Program-made: the position numbers and the translations under genes
The notes under the pieces: generated by a model
Seen by the model: only the letters and a program-made list of their open reading frames with translations
What the model was told of the DNA's origin: nothing
Database searches by the model: none
Shown here: in pieces, positions 45,127 through 57,900 of the stretch
How the letters are laid out: each line of letters opens with the position of its first letter
Position numbering within the stretch: the stretch's first letter is position 1
Source: Amblyomma americanum
Lineage: Eukaryota; Arthropoda; Arachnida; Ixodida; Ixodidae
Direction of reading: 5' to 3'
Assembly (NCBI RefSeq): GCF_052857255.1
Contig: NW_027526652.1
Coordinates: 117,026 to 181,025, forward strand
Length of the DNA: 64,000 nucleotides

Positions 45127-48100
45127 CGGAATACAAGTTTTCGCGCAGTTCTGCGAGAAAAAGTTTACACCTTTCTCTCGTCTACTCTTCGAGGACTTGT
45201 AAAATCGATGCTGAGAATCTTGCTAGTTTCGATCTAAAACGATGTATCCCGTTGTTTTGAGCCAGAATACAAGTTTTCGCGCAGTTCTGAGAGAAAAAGC
45301 TTACACCATTCTCTCGTCTACTCTTCGACGATTTGTAAAATCGATGCTCGTCAATCTTGCTAGTTTCGACTTAAAAGGATGTATCCCGTTGTTTTGAGCC
45401 GGAATACAAGTTTTCGCACAGTTGTGAGAGAAAAAGTTTACACCTTTCTCTCGTGTACTGTTCGAAGACTTGTAAAATTGATGCTCGTGAATCTTGCTAG
45501 TTTCGATCTAAAACGATGTATCCCGTTGTTTTGAGCCGGCATACAAGTTTTCGCGCAGTTCTGAGAGAAAAAGTTTACACCTTTCTCTCGTATACTGTTC
45601 GAAGACTTGTAAACCCGATGCTCGTGAATCTTGCTAGTTTCGATCTAAAACGATGTATCCCGTTGTTTTGAGCCGGAATACAAGTTTTCGCGCAGTTCTG
45701 TGAGAAAAAGTTTACACCTTTCTCTCGTCTACTCTTCGACGTCTTGTAAAATTGAAGTGCGTAAATCTCGTTACTTCCGATCTAAAATGATGTATCCCGT
45801 TGTTTTGAGCCGGAATACAAGTTTTCCCGCAGTGCTGAGAGAAAAAGTTTACACCTTTCTCTCGTCTACTCTTCGACGACTTGTAAAATCGATGCTCGTG
45901 AATCTTGCTAGTTTCGTTCTAAAACGATGTATGCCGTTCTTTTGAGCTGGAATACAAGTTTTCGCGCAGTTCTGAGAAAAAGTTTACACCTTTCTCTCGT
46001 ATACTGTTCGAAGACTTGTAAACCCGATGCTCGTGAATCTTGCTAGTTTCGATCTAAAACGATGTATCCCGTTGTTTTGAGCCGGAATACAAGTTTTCGC
46101 GCAGTTCTGTGAGAAAAAGTTTACACCTTTCTCTCGTCTACTCTTCGACGTCTTGTAAAATTGAAGTGCGTAAATCTCGTTACATCCGATCTAAAATGAT
46201 GTATCCCGTTGTTTTGAGCCGGAATACAAGTTTTCGCGCAGTGCTGAGAGAAAAAGTTTACACCTTTCTCTCGTCTACTCTTCGACGACTTGTAAAATCG
46301 ATGCTCGTGAATCTTGCTAGTTTCGTTCTAAAACGATGTATGCCGTTCTTTTGAGCTGGAATACAAGTTTTCGCGCAGTTCTGAGAAAAAGTTTACACCT
46401 TTCTCTCGTCTACTCTTCGACGACTTGTAAAATCGATGCTCGTCAATTTTGCTAGTTTTGATCTAAAACGATGTATCCCGTTGTTTTGAGCCGGAATACA
46501 AGTTTTCGCGCAGTTCTGAGAGAAAAAGTTTACACCTTTCTCTCGTGTACTCTTCGACGACTTGTAAAATCGATGCTCGTGAATCTTGCTAGTTTCGATC
46601 TAAAACGATGTATCCCGTTGTTTTGAGCCGGAATACAAGTTTTCGCGCAGTTCTGAGAGAAAAAGTTTACACCTTTCTCTCGTATGCTCTTCGAAGACTT
46701 GTAAAATCGATGCTCGTGAATCTTGCTAGTTTCGATCTAAAACGATGTGTCCCGTTGTTTTGAGCCGGAATACAAGTTTTCGCGCAGTTTTGAGAGAAAA
46801 AGTTTACACCTTTCTCTCGTCTACTCTTCGTCGACTTGTAAAATCGATGCTCGTGAATCTTGCTAGTTTCGATCTAAAACAATGTATCCCGTTGTTTTGA
46901 GCCGGAATACAAGTTTTCGCGCAGTTCTGAGAGAAAAAGTTTACGCCTTTCTCTCGTCTACTCTTCGACGATTTGTAAAATCGATGCTCGTGAATCTTGC
47001 TAGTTTCGACCTAAAACGATGTATCCCGTTGTTTTGAGCCGGCATACAAGTTTACGCGCAGTTCTGAGAGAAAAAGTTTACACCTTCCTCTCGTGTACTC
47101 CTCGACGACTTGTAAAATCGATGCTCGTGAATCTTGCTAGTTTCGATCTAAAACGATGTCTCCCGGTGTTTTGAGCCGGAATACAAGTTTTCGCGCAGTT
47201 CTGAGAGAAAAAGTTTACACCTTTCTCTCGTCTACGCTTCGACGACTTGTAAAATTGAAGTGCGTAAATCTCGCTACTTATCTAAAATGATGTATCCCAT
47301 TGTTTTGAGCCGGAATACAAGTTTTCGCGCAGTTCTGAGAGAAAAAGTTTACACCTTTCTCCCGTCTACTCTTCGACGACTTGTAAAATCGATGCTCGTG
47401 AATCTTGCTAGTTTCGTTCTAAAACGATGTATTCCGTTCTTTTGAGCTGGATTACAAGTTTTCGCGCAGTTCTGAGAGAAAAAGCTTACACCATTCTCTC
47501 GTCTACTCTTCGACGATTTGTAAAATCGATGCTCGTGAATCTTGCTAGTTTCGACCTAAAAGGATGTATCCCGTTGTTTTGAGCCGGAATACAAGTTTTC
47601 GCACAGTTGTGAGAGAAAAAGTTTACACCTTTCTCTCGTGTACTGTTCGAAGACTTGTAAAATTGATGCTCGTGAATCTTGCTAGTTTCGATCTAAAACG
47701 ATGTATCCCGTTGTTTTGAGCCGGCATACAAGTTTTCGCGCAGTTCTGAGAGAAAAAGTTTACACCTTTCTCTCGTATACTGTTCGAAGACTTGTAAACT
47801 CGATGCTCGTGAATCTTGCTAGTTTCGATCTAAAACGATGTATCCCGTTGTTTTGAGCCGGAATACAAGTTTTCGCGCAGTGCTGAGAGAAAAAGTTTAC
47901 ACCTTTCTCTCGTCTACTCTTCGACGACTTGTAAAATCGATGCTCGTGAATCTTGCTAGTTTCGTTCTAAAACGATGTATGCCGTTCTTTTGAGCTGGAA
48001 TACAAGTTTTCGCGCAGTTCTGAGAAAAAGTTTACACCTTTCTCTCGTCTACTCTTCGACGACTTGTAAAATCGATGCTCGTCAATTTTGCTAGTTTTGA

Positions 48101-50315
48101 TCTAAAACGATGTATCCCGTTGTTTTGAGCCGGAATACAAGTTTTCGCGCAGTTCTGAGAGAAAAAGTTTACACCTTTCTCTCGTGTACTCTTCGACGAC
48201 TTGTAAAATCGATGCTCGTGAATCTTGCTAGTTTCGATCTAAAACGATGTATCCCGTTGTTTTGAGCCGGAATACAAGTTTTCGCGCAGTTCTGAGAGAA
48301 AAAGTTTACACCTTTCTCTCGTATGCTCTTCGAAGACTTGTAAAATCGATGCTCGTGAATCTTGCTAGTTTCGATCTAAAACGATGTGTCCCGTTGTTTT
48401 GAGCCGGAATACAAGTTTTCGCGCAGTTCTGAGAGAAAAAGTTTACACCTTTCTCTCGTCTACTCTTCGTCGACTTGTAAAATCGATGCTCGTGAATCTT
48501 GCTAGTTTCGATCTAAAACAATGTATCCCGTTGTTTTGAGCCGGAATACAAGTTTTCGCGCAGTTCTGAGAGAAAAAGTTTACGCCTTTCTCTCGTCTAC
48601 TCTTCGACGATTTGTAAAATCGATGCTCGTGAATCTTGCTAGTTTCGACCTAAAACGATGTATCCCGTTGTTTTGAGCCGGCATACAAGTTTACGCGCAG
48701 TTCTGAGAGAAAAAGTTTACACCTTCCTCTCGTGTACTCCTCGACGACTTGTAAAATCGATGCTCGTGAATCTTGCTAGTTTCGATCTAAAACGATGTCT
48801 CCCGGTGTTTTGAGCCGGAATACAAGTTTTCGCGCAGTTCTGAGAGAAAAAGTTTACACCTTTCTCTCGTCTACGCTTCGACGACTTGTAAAATTGAAGT
48901 GCGTAAATCTCGCTACTTATCTAAAATGATGTATCCCATTGTTTTGAGCCGGAATACAAGTTTTCGCGCAGTTCTGAGAGAAAAAGTTTACACCTTTCTC
49001 CCGTCTACTCTTCGACGACTTGTAAAATCGATGCTCGTGAATCTTGCTAGTTTCGTTCTAAAACGATGTATCCCGTTCTTTTGAGCTGGATTACAAGTTT
49101 TCGCGCAGTTCTGAGAGAAAAAGCTTACACCATTCTCTCGTCTACTCTTCGACGATTTGTAAAATCGATGCTCGTGAATCTTGCTAGTTTCGACCTAAAA
49201 TGATGTATCCCGTTGTTTTGAGCCGGAATACAAGTTTTCGCGCAGTGCTGAGAGAAAAAGTTTACACCTTTCTCTCGTCTACTCTTCGACGACTTGTAAA
49301 ATCGATGCTCGTGAATCTTGCTAGTTTCGTTCTAAAACGATGTATGCCGTTCTTTTGAGCTGGAATACAAGTTTTCGCGCAGTTCTGAGAAAAAGTTTAC
49401 ACCTTTCTCTCGTATACTGTTCGAAGACTTGTAAACCCGATGCTCGTGAATCTTGCTAGTTTCGATCTAAAACGATGTATCCCGTTGTTTTGAGCCGGAA
49501 TACAAGTTTTCGCGCAGTTCTGTGAGAAAAAGTTTACACCTTTCTCTCGTCTACTCTCCGACGTCTTGTAAAATTGAAGTGCGTAAATCTCGTTACTTCC
49601 GATCTAAAATGATGTATCCCGTTGTTTTGAGCCGGAATACAAGTTTTCGCGCAGTGCTGAGAGAAAAAGTTTACACCTTTCTCTCGTCTACTCTTCGACG
49701 ACTTGTAAAATCGATGCTCGTGAATCTTGCTAGTTTCGTTCTAAAACGATGTATGCCGTTCTTTTGAGCTGGAATATAAGTTTTCGCGCAGTTCTGAGAA
49801 AACGTTTACACCTTTCTCTCGTCTACTCTTCGACGACTTGTAAAATCGATGCTCGTCAATTTTGCTAGTTTTGATCTAAAACGATGTATCCCGTTGTTTT
49901 GAGCCGGAATACAAGTTTTCGCGCAGTTCTGTGAGAAAAAGTTTACACCTTTCTCTCGTGTACTCTTCGACGACTTGTAAAATCGATGCTCGTGAATCTT
50001 GCTAGTTTCGATCTAAAACGATGTATCCCGTTGTTTTGAGCCGGAATACAAGTTTTCGCGCAGTTCTGAGAGAAAAAGTTTACACCTTTCTCTCGTATGC
50101 TCTTCGAAGACTTGTAAAATCGATGCTCGTGAATCTTGCTAGTTTCGATCTAAAACGATGTGTCCCGTTGTTTTGAGCCGGAATACAAGTTTTCGCGCAG
50201 TTCTGAGAGAAAAAGTTTACACCTTTCTCTCGTCTACTCTTCGTCGACTTGTAAAATCGATGCTCGTGAATCTTGCTAGTTTCGATCTAAAACAATGTAT
50301 CCCGTTGTTTTGAGC
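45127..50315 (+). repeat. Second copy of the 28-34 kb arrangement
   Basis: m (45127, 136 bp, CGATGCTGAG), n, o, p, a (45674), b, c/p (45948), a (46083), then b to j, n, o, p, b to j (i at 48816), n/a at 49087, b, c/p (49361), a (49496), b, c, d, e, f. It parallels 28470-34888 at offsets of 16656, 15017 or 15291 depending on the stretch. The offset changes reflect one extra 12-mer on the left and two monomers lost there at the f/h fusion. Confidence 0.82.
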
Positions 50316-53300
50316 CGGAATACAAGTTTTCGCGCAGTTCTGAGAGAAAAAGTTTACGCCTTTCTCTCGTCTCTCTTCGACGATTTGTAAAATCGATGCT
50401 CGTGAATCTTGCTAGTTTCGACCTAAAACGATGTATCCCGTTGTTTTGAGCCGGCATACAAGTTTACGCGCAGTTCTGAGAGAAAAAGTTTGCACCTTCC
50501 TCTCGTGTACTCCTCGACGACTTGTAAAATCGATGCTCGTGAATCTTGCTAGTTTCGATCTAAAACGATGTCTCCCGGTGTTTTGAGCCGGAATACAAGT
50601 TTTCGCGCAGTTCTGAGAGAAAAAGTTTACACCTTTCTCTCGTCTACGCTTCGACGACTTGTAAAATTGAAGTGCGTAAATCTCGCTACTTATCTAAAAT
50701 GATGTATCCCATTGTTTTGAGCCGGAATACAAGTTTTCGCGCAGTTCTGAGAGAAAACGTTTACACCTTTCTCCCGTCTACTCTTCGACGACTTGTAAAA
50801 TCGATGCTCGTGAATCTTGGTAGTTTCGTTCTAAAACGATGTATCCCGTTCTTTTGAGCTGGATTACAAGTTTTCGCGCAGTTCTAAGAGAAAAAGTTTA
50901 CACCTTTCTCTCGTCTACTCTTCGAGGACTTGTAAAATCGATGCTCGAGAACCTTGCTAGTTTCGATCTAAAACGATGTATCCCGTTGTTTTGAGCCGGA
51001 ATACAAGTTTTCGCGCAGTTCTGAAAGAAAAAGCTTACACCATTCTCTCGTCTACTCTTCGACGATTTGTAAAATCGATGCTCGTGAATCTTGCTAGTTT
51101 CGACCTAAAAGGATGTATCCGTTGTTTTGAGCCGGAATACAAGTTTTCGCACAGTTGTGAGAGAAAAAGTTTACACCTTTCTCTCGTGTACTCTTCGAGG
51201 ACTTGTAAAATTGATGCTCGTGAATCTTGCTAGTTTCGATCTAAAGCGATGTATCCCGTTGTCTTGAGCCGGCATACAAGTTTTCGCGCAGTTCTGAGAG
51301 AAAAAGTTTATACCTTTCTCTCGTATACTGTTCGAATACTTGTAAACTCGATGCTCGTGAATCTTGCTAGTTTCGATCTAAAACGATGTAACCCGTTGTT
51401 TTGAGCCGGAATACAAGATTTCGCGCAGTTCTGTGAGAAAAAGTTTACACCTTTCTCTCGTCTACTCTTCGACGTCTTGTAAAATTTAAGTGCGTAAATC
51501 TCGCTACTTTCGATCTAAAATGATGTATCCCGTTGTTTTGAGCCGGAATACAAGTTTTCGCGCAGTGCTGAGAGAAAAAGTTTACACCTTTCTCTCGTCT
51601 ACTCTTCGACGACTTGTAAAATCGATGCTCGTGAATCTTGCTAGTTTCGTTCTAAAACGATGTATGCCGTTCTTTTGAGCTGGAATACAAGTTTTCGCGC
51701 AGTTCTGAGAAAAAGTTTACACCTTTCTCTTGTCTACTCTTCGACGACTTGTAAAATCGATGCTCGTCAATTTTGCTAGTTTTGATCTAAAACGATGTAT
51801 CCCGTTGTTTTGAGCCGGAATACAAGTTTTCGCGCAGTTCTGAGAGAAAAAGTTTACACCTTTCTCTCGTGTACTCTTCGACGACTTGTAAAATCGATGC
51901 TCGTGAATCTTGCTAGTTTCGATCTAAAACGATGTATCCCGTTGTTTTGAGCCGGAATACAAGTTTTCGCGCAGTTCTGAGAGAAAATGTTTACACCTTT
52001 CTCTCGTATACTCTTCGAAGACTTGTAAAATCAATGCTCGTGAATCTTGCTAGTTTCGATCTAAAACGATGTGTCCCGTTGTTTTGAGCCAGAATACAAG
52101 TTTTCGCGCAGTTCTGAGAGAAAAAGTTTACACCTTTCTCTCGTCTACTCTTCGTCGACTTGTAAAATCGATGCTCGTGAATCTTGCTAGTTTCGATCTA
52201 AAACAATGTATCCCGTTGTTTTGAGCCGGAATACAAGTTTTCGCGCAGTTCTGAGAGAAAAAGTTTACGCCTTTCTCTCGTCTACTCTTCGACGATTTGT
52301 AAAATCGATGCTCGTCAATTTTGCTAGTTTCGATCTAAAACGATGTATCCTGTTGTTTTGAGCCGGAATACAAGTTTTCGCGCAGTTCTGAGAGAAAAAG
52401 TTTACACCTTTCTCTCGTGAACTCTTCGAAGACTTGTAAAATCGATGCTCGTGAAACTTGCTAGTTTCGATCTAAAACGATGTATCCCGTTGTTTTGAGC
52501 CGGGATACAAGTTTTCGCGCAGTTCTGAGAGAAAACGTTTACACCTTTCTCTCGTATACTCTTCGAAGACTTGTAAAATCGATGCTCGTGAATCTTGCTA
52601 GTTTCGATCTAAAACGATGTGTCCCGTTGTTTTGAGCCGGAATACAAGTTTACGCGCAGTTCTGAGAGGAAACGTTTACACCTTCCTCTCGTGTACTCCT
52701 CGACGACTTGTAAAATGGATGCTCGTCAATTTTGCTAGTTTCGATCTAAAACGATGTATCCTGTTGTTTTGAGCCGGAATACAAGTTTTCGCGCAGTTCT
52801 GAGAGAAAAAGTTTACACCTTTCTCTCGTGTACTCTTCGAAGACTTGTAAAATCGATGCTCGTGAATCTTGCTAGTTTCGATCTAAAACGATGTATCCCG
52901 TTGTTTTGAGCCGGAATACAAGTTTTCGCGCAGTTCTGAGAGAAAAAGTTTACACCTTTCTCTCGTATACTCTTCGAAGACTTGTAAAATCGATGCTCGC
53001 GAATCTTGCTAGTTTCGATCTAAAACGATGTGTCCCGTTCTTTTGAGCTGGAATACAAGTTTCGCGCAGTTCTGAGAAAAAGTTTACACCTTTCTCTCGT
53101 CTACTCTTCGACGACTTGTAAAATGGATGCTCGTCAATTTTGCTAGTTTTGATCTAAAACGATGTATCCCGTTGTTTTGAGCCGGAATACAAGTTTTCGC
53201 GCAGTTCTGAGAGAAAAAGTTTACACCTTTCTCTCGTGTACTCTTCGACGACTTGTAAAATTGATGCTCGTGAATCTTGCTAGTTTCGATCTAAAACGAT

Positions 53301-54960
53301 GTATCCCGTTGTTTTGAGCCGGAATACAAGTTTTCGCGCAGTTCTGAGAGAAAAAGTTTACACCTTTCTCTCGTATACTCTTCGAAGACTTGTAAAATCG
53401 ATGCTCGTGAATCTTGCTAGTTTCGATCTAAAACGATGTGGCCCGTTGTTTTGAGCCGGAATACAAGTTTTCGCGCAGTTCTGAGAGAAAAAGTTTACAC
53501 CTTTCTCTCGTCTACTCTTCGTCGACTTGTAAAATCGATGCTCGTGAATCTTGCTAGTTTCGATCTAAAACAATGTATCCCGTTGTTTTGAGCCGGAATA
53601 CAAGTTTTCGCGCAGTTCTGAGAGAAAAAGTTTACGCCTTTCTCTCGTCTACTCTTCGACGATTTGTAAAATCGATGCTCGTGAATCTTGCTAGTTTCGA
53701 CCTAAAACGATGTATCCCGTTGATTTGAGCCGGCATACAAGTTTACGCGCAGTTCTGAGAGAAAAAGTTTACACCTTCCTCTCGTGTACTCCTCGACGAC
53801 TTGTAAAATCGATGCTCGTGAATCTTGCTAGTTTCGATCTAAAAGGATGTATCCCGTTGTTTTGAGCCGGAATACAAGTTTTCGCGCAGTTCTGAGAGAA
53901 AAAGTTTACACCTTTCTCTCGTGTACTCTTCGACGACTTGTAAAATTGATGCTCGTGAATCTTGCTAGTTTCGATCTAAAACGATGTATCCCGTTGTTTT
54001 GAGCCGGAATACAAGTTTTCGCGCAGTTCTGAGAGAAAAAGTTTACACCTTTCTCTCGTATACTCTTCGAAGACTTGTAAAATCGATGCTCGTGAATCTT
54101 GCTAGTTTCGATCTAAAACGATGTGGCCCGTTGTTTTGAGCCGGAATACAAGTTTTCGCGCAGTTCTGAGAGAAAAAGTTTACACCTTTCTCTCGTCTAC
54201 TCTTCGTCGACTTGTAAAATCGATGCTCGTGAATCTTGCTAGTTTCGATCTAAAACAATGTATCCCGTTGTTTTGAGCCGGCATACAAGTTTACGCGCAG
54301 TTCTGAGAGAAAAAGTTTACACCTTCCTCTCGTGTACTCCTCGACGACTTGTAAAATCGATGCTCGTGAATCTTGCTAGTTTCGATCTAAAACGATGTAT
54401 CCCGTTGTTTTGAGCCGGCATACAAGTTTACGCGCAGTTCTGAGAGAAAAAGTTTGCACCTTCCTCTCGTGTACTCCTCGACGACTTGTAAAATCGATGC
54501 TCGTGAATCTTGCTAGTTTCGATCTAAAACGATGTCTCCCGGTGTTTTGAGCCGGAATACAAGTTTTCGCGCAGTTCTGAGAGAAAAAGTTTACACCTTT
54601 CTCTCGTCTACGCTTCGACGACTTGTAAAATTGAAGTGCGTAAATCTCGCTACTTATCTAAAATGATGTATCCCATTGTTTTGAGCCGGAATACAAGTTT
54701 TCGCGCAGTTCTGAGAGAAAACGTTTACACCTTTCTCCCGTCTACTCTTTGACGACTTGTAAAATCGATGCTCGTGAATCTTGCTAGTTTCGTTCTAAAA
54801 CGATGTATCCCGTTCTTTTGAGCTGGATTACAAGTTTTCGCGCAGTTCTAAGAGAAAAAGTTTACACCTTTCTCTCGTCTACTCTTCGAGGACTTGTAAA
54901 ATCGATGCTCGAGAACCTTGCTAGTTTCGACCTAAAACGATGTATCCCGTTGTTTTGAGC
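50316..54960 (+). repeat. 34-mer higher-order repeat, copy 1 (4645 bp)
   Basis: Order g-h-i-j-m-n-o-p-a-b-c-d-e-f-g/c-q-e-h/c-q-e-c-d-e-f-g-h-d-e-f-h-h-i-j-m, then g again at 54961. Private markers are TGAACTC and GAAACTTG in the first q (52364), CGGGATAC before e (52501), GAGAGGAAACG in h/c (52638), CTCGCGAATC in e (52912), a 134-bp c (53049), GTGGCCC in e (53320) and CCGTTGATTTG in g (53594). The first half repeats material of the 26-mer; the second half is found only to the right of 52 kb. Confidence 0.92.
52775..52911 (+). repeat. Monomer type q (exemplar)
   Basis: Consensus-like with C56G and C67A (GTGTACTCTTCGAAGAC) and no A121G, so it looks like a d start joined to an e middle. A private subtype at 52364, 57009 and 62066 has GTGAACTC and GAAACTTG. 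Found only right of 52 kb. Confidence 0.75.
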
Positions 54961-57900
54961 CGGAATACAAGTTTTCGCGCAGTTCTGAGAGAAAAAGTTT
55001 ACGCCTTTCTCTCGTCTCTCTTCGACGATTTGTAAAATCGATGCTCGTGAATCTTGCTAGTTTCGACCTAAAACGATGTATCCCGTTGTTTTGAGCCGGC
55101 ATACAAGTTTACGCGCAGTTCTGAGAGAAAAAGTTTGCACCTTCCTCTCGTGTACTCCTCGACGACTTGTAAAATCGATGCTCGTGAATCTTGCTAGTTT
55201 CGATCTAAAACGATGTCTCCCGGTGTTTTGAGCCGGAATACAAGTTTTCGCGCAGTTCTGAGAGAAAAAGTTTACACCTTTCTCTCGTCTACGCTTCGAC
55301 GACTTGTAAAATTGAAGTGCGTAAATCTCGCTACTTATCTAAAATGATGTATCCCATTGTTTTGAGCCGGAATACAAGTTTTCGCGCAGTTCTGAGAGAA
55401 AACGTTTACACCTTTCTCCCGTCTACTCTTCGACGACTTGTAAAATCGATGCTCGTGAATCTTGGTAGTTTCGTTCTAAAACGATGTATCCCGTTCTTTT
55501 GAGCTGGATTACAAGTTTTCGCGCAGTTCTAAGAGAAAAAGTTTACACCTTTCTCTCGTCTACTCTTCGAGGACTTGTAAAATCGATGCTCGAGAACCTT
55601 GCTAGTTTCGATCTAAAACGATGTATCCCGTTGTTTTGAGCCGGAATACAAGTTTTCGCGCAGTTCTGAAAGAAAAAGCTTACACCATTCTCTCGTCTAC
55701 TCTTCGACGATTTGTAAAATCGATGCTCGTGAATCTTGCTAGTTTCGACCTAAAAGGATGTATCCGTTGTTTTGAGCCGGAATACAAGTTTTCGCACAGT
55801 TGTGAGAGAAAAAGTTTACACCTTTCTCTCGTGTACTCTTCGAGGACTTGTAAAATTGATGCTCGTGAATCTTGCTAGTTTCGATCTAAAGCGATGTATC
55901 CCGTTGTCTTGAGCCGGCATACAAGTTTTCGCGCAGTTCTGAGAGAAAAAGTTTATACCTTTCTCTCGTATACTGTTCGAATACTTGTAAACTCGATGCT
56001 CGTGAATCTTGCTAGTTTCGATCTAAAACGATGTAACCCGTTGTTTTGAGCCGGAATACAAGATTTCGCGCAGTTCTGTGAGAAAAAGTTTACACCTTTC
56101 TCTCGTCTACTCTTCGACGTCTTGTAAAATTTAAGTGCGTAAATCTCGCTACTTTCGATCTAAAATGATGTATCCCGTTGTTTTGAGCCGGAATACAAGT
56201 TTTCGCGCAGTGCTGAGAGAAAAAGTTTACACCTTTCTCTCGTCTACTCTTCGACGACTTGTAAAATCGATGCTCGTGAATCTTGCTAGTTTCGTTCTAA
56301 AACGATGTATGCCGTTCTTTTGAGCTGGAATACAAGTTTTCGCGCAGTTCTGAGAAAAAGTTTACACCTTTCTCTTGTCTACTCTTCGACGACTTGTAAA
56401 ATCGATGCTCGTCAATTTTGCTAGTTTTGATCTAAAACGATGTATCCCGTTGTTTTGAGCCGGAATACAAGTTTTCGCGCAGTTCTGAGAGAAAAAGTTT
56501 ACACCTTTCTCTCGTGTACTCTTCGACGACTTGTAAAATCGATGCTCGTGAATCTTGCTAGTTTCGATCTAAAACGATGTATCCCGTTGTTTTGAGCCGG
56601 AATACAAGTTTTCGCGCAGTTCTGAGAGAAAATGTTTACACCTTTCTCTCGTATACTCTTCGAAGACTTGTAAAATCAATGCTCGTGAATCTTGCTAGTT
56701 TCGATCTAAAACGATGTGTCCCGTTGTTTTGAGCCAGAATACAAGTTTTCGCGCAGTTCTGAGAGAAAAAGTTTACACCTTTCTCTCGTCTACTCTTCGT
56801 CGACTTGTAAAATCGATGCTCGTGAATCTTGCTAGTTTCGATCTAAAACAATGTATCCCGTTGTTTTGAGCCGGAATACAAGTTTTCGCGCAGTTCTGAG
56901 AGAAAAAGTTTACGCCTTTCTCTCGTCTACTCTTCGACGATTTGTAAAATCGATGCTCGTCAATTTTGCTAGTTTCGATCTAAAACGATGTATCCTGTTG
57001 TTTTGAGCCGGAATACAAGTTTTCGCGCAGTTCTGAGAGAAAAAGTTTACACCTTTCTCTCGTGAACTCTTCGAAGACTTGTAAAATCGATGCTCGTGAA
57101 ACTTGCTAGTTTCGATCTAAAACGATGTATCCCGTTGTTTTGAGCCGGGATACAAGTTTTCGCGCAGTTCTGAGAGAAAACGTTTACACCTTTCTCTCGT
57201 ATACTCTTCGAAGACTTGTAAAATCGATGCTCGTGAATCTTGCTAGTTTCGATCTAAAACGATGTGTCCCGTTGTTTTGAGCCGGAATACAAGTTTACGC
57301 GCAGTTCTGAGAGGAAACGTTTACACCTTCCTCTCGTGTACTCCTCGACGACTTGTAAAATGGATGCTCGTCAATTTTGCTAGTTTCGATCTAAAACGAT
57401 GTATCCTGTTGTTTTGAGCCGGAATACAAGTTTTCGCGCAGTTCTGAGAGAAAAAGTTTACACCTTTCTCTCGTGTACTCTTCGAAGACTTGTAAAATCG
57501 ATGCTCGTGAATCTTGCTAGTTTCGATCTAAAACGATGTATCCCGTTGTTTTGAGCCGGAATACAAGTTTTCGCGCAGTTCTGAGAGAAAAAGTTTACAC
57601 CTTTCTCTCGTATACTCTTCGAAGACTTGTAAAATCGATGCTCGCGAATCTTGCTAGTTTCGATCTAAAACGATGTGTCCCGTTCTTTTGAGCTGGAATA
57701 CAAGTTTCGCGCAGTTCTGAGAAAAAGTTTACACCTTTCTCTCGTCTACTCTTCGACGACTTGTAAAATGGATGCTCGTCAATTTTGCTAGTTTTGATCT
57801 AAAACGATGTATCCCGTTGTTTTGAGCCGGAATACAAGTTTTCGCGCAGTTCTGAGAGAAAAAGTTTACACCTTTCTCTCGTGTACTCTTCGACGACTTG

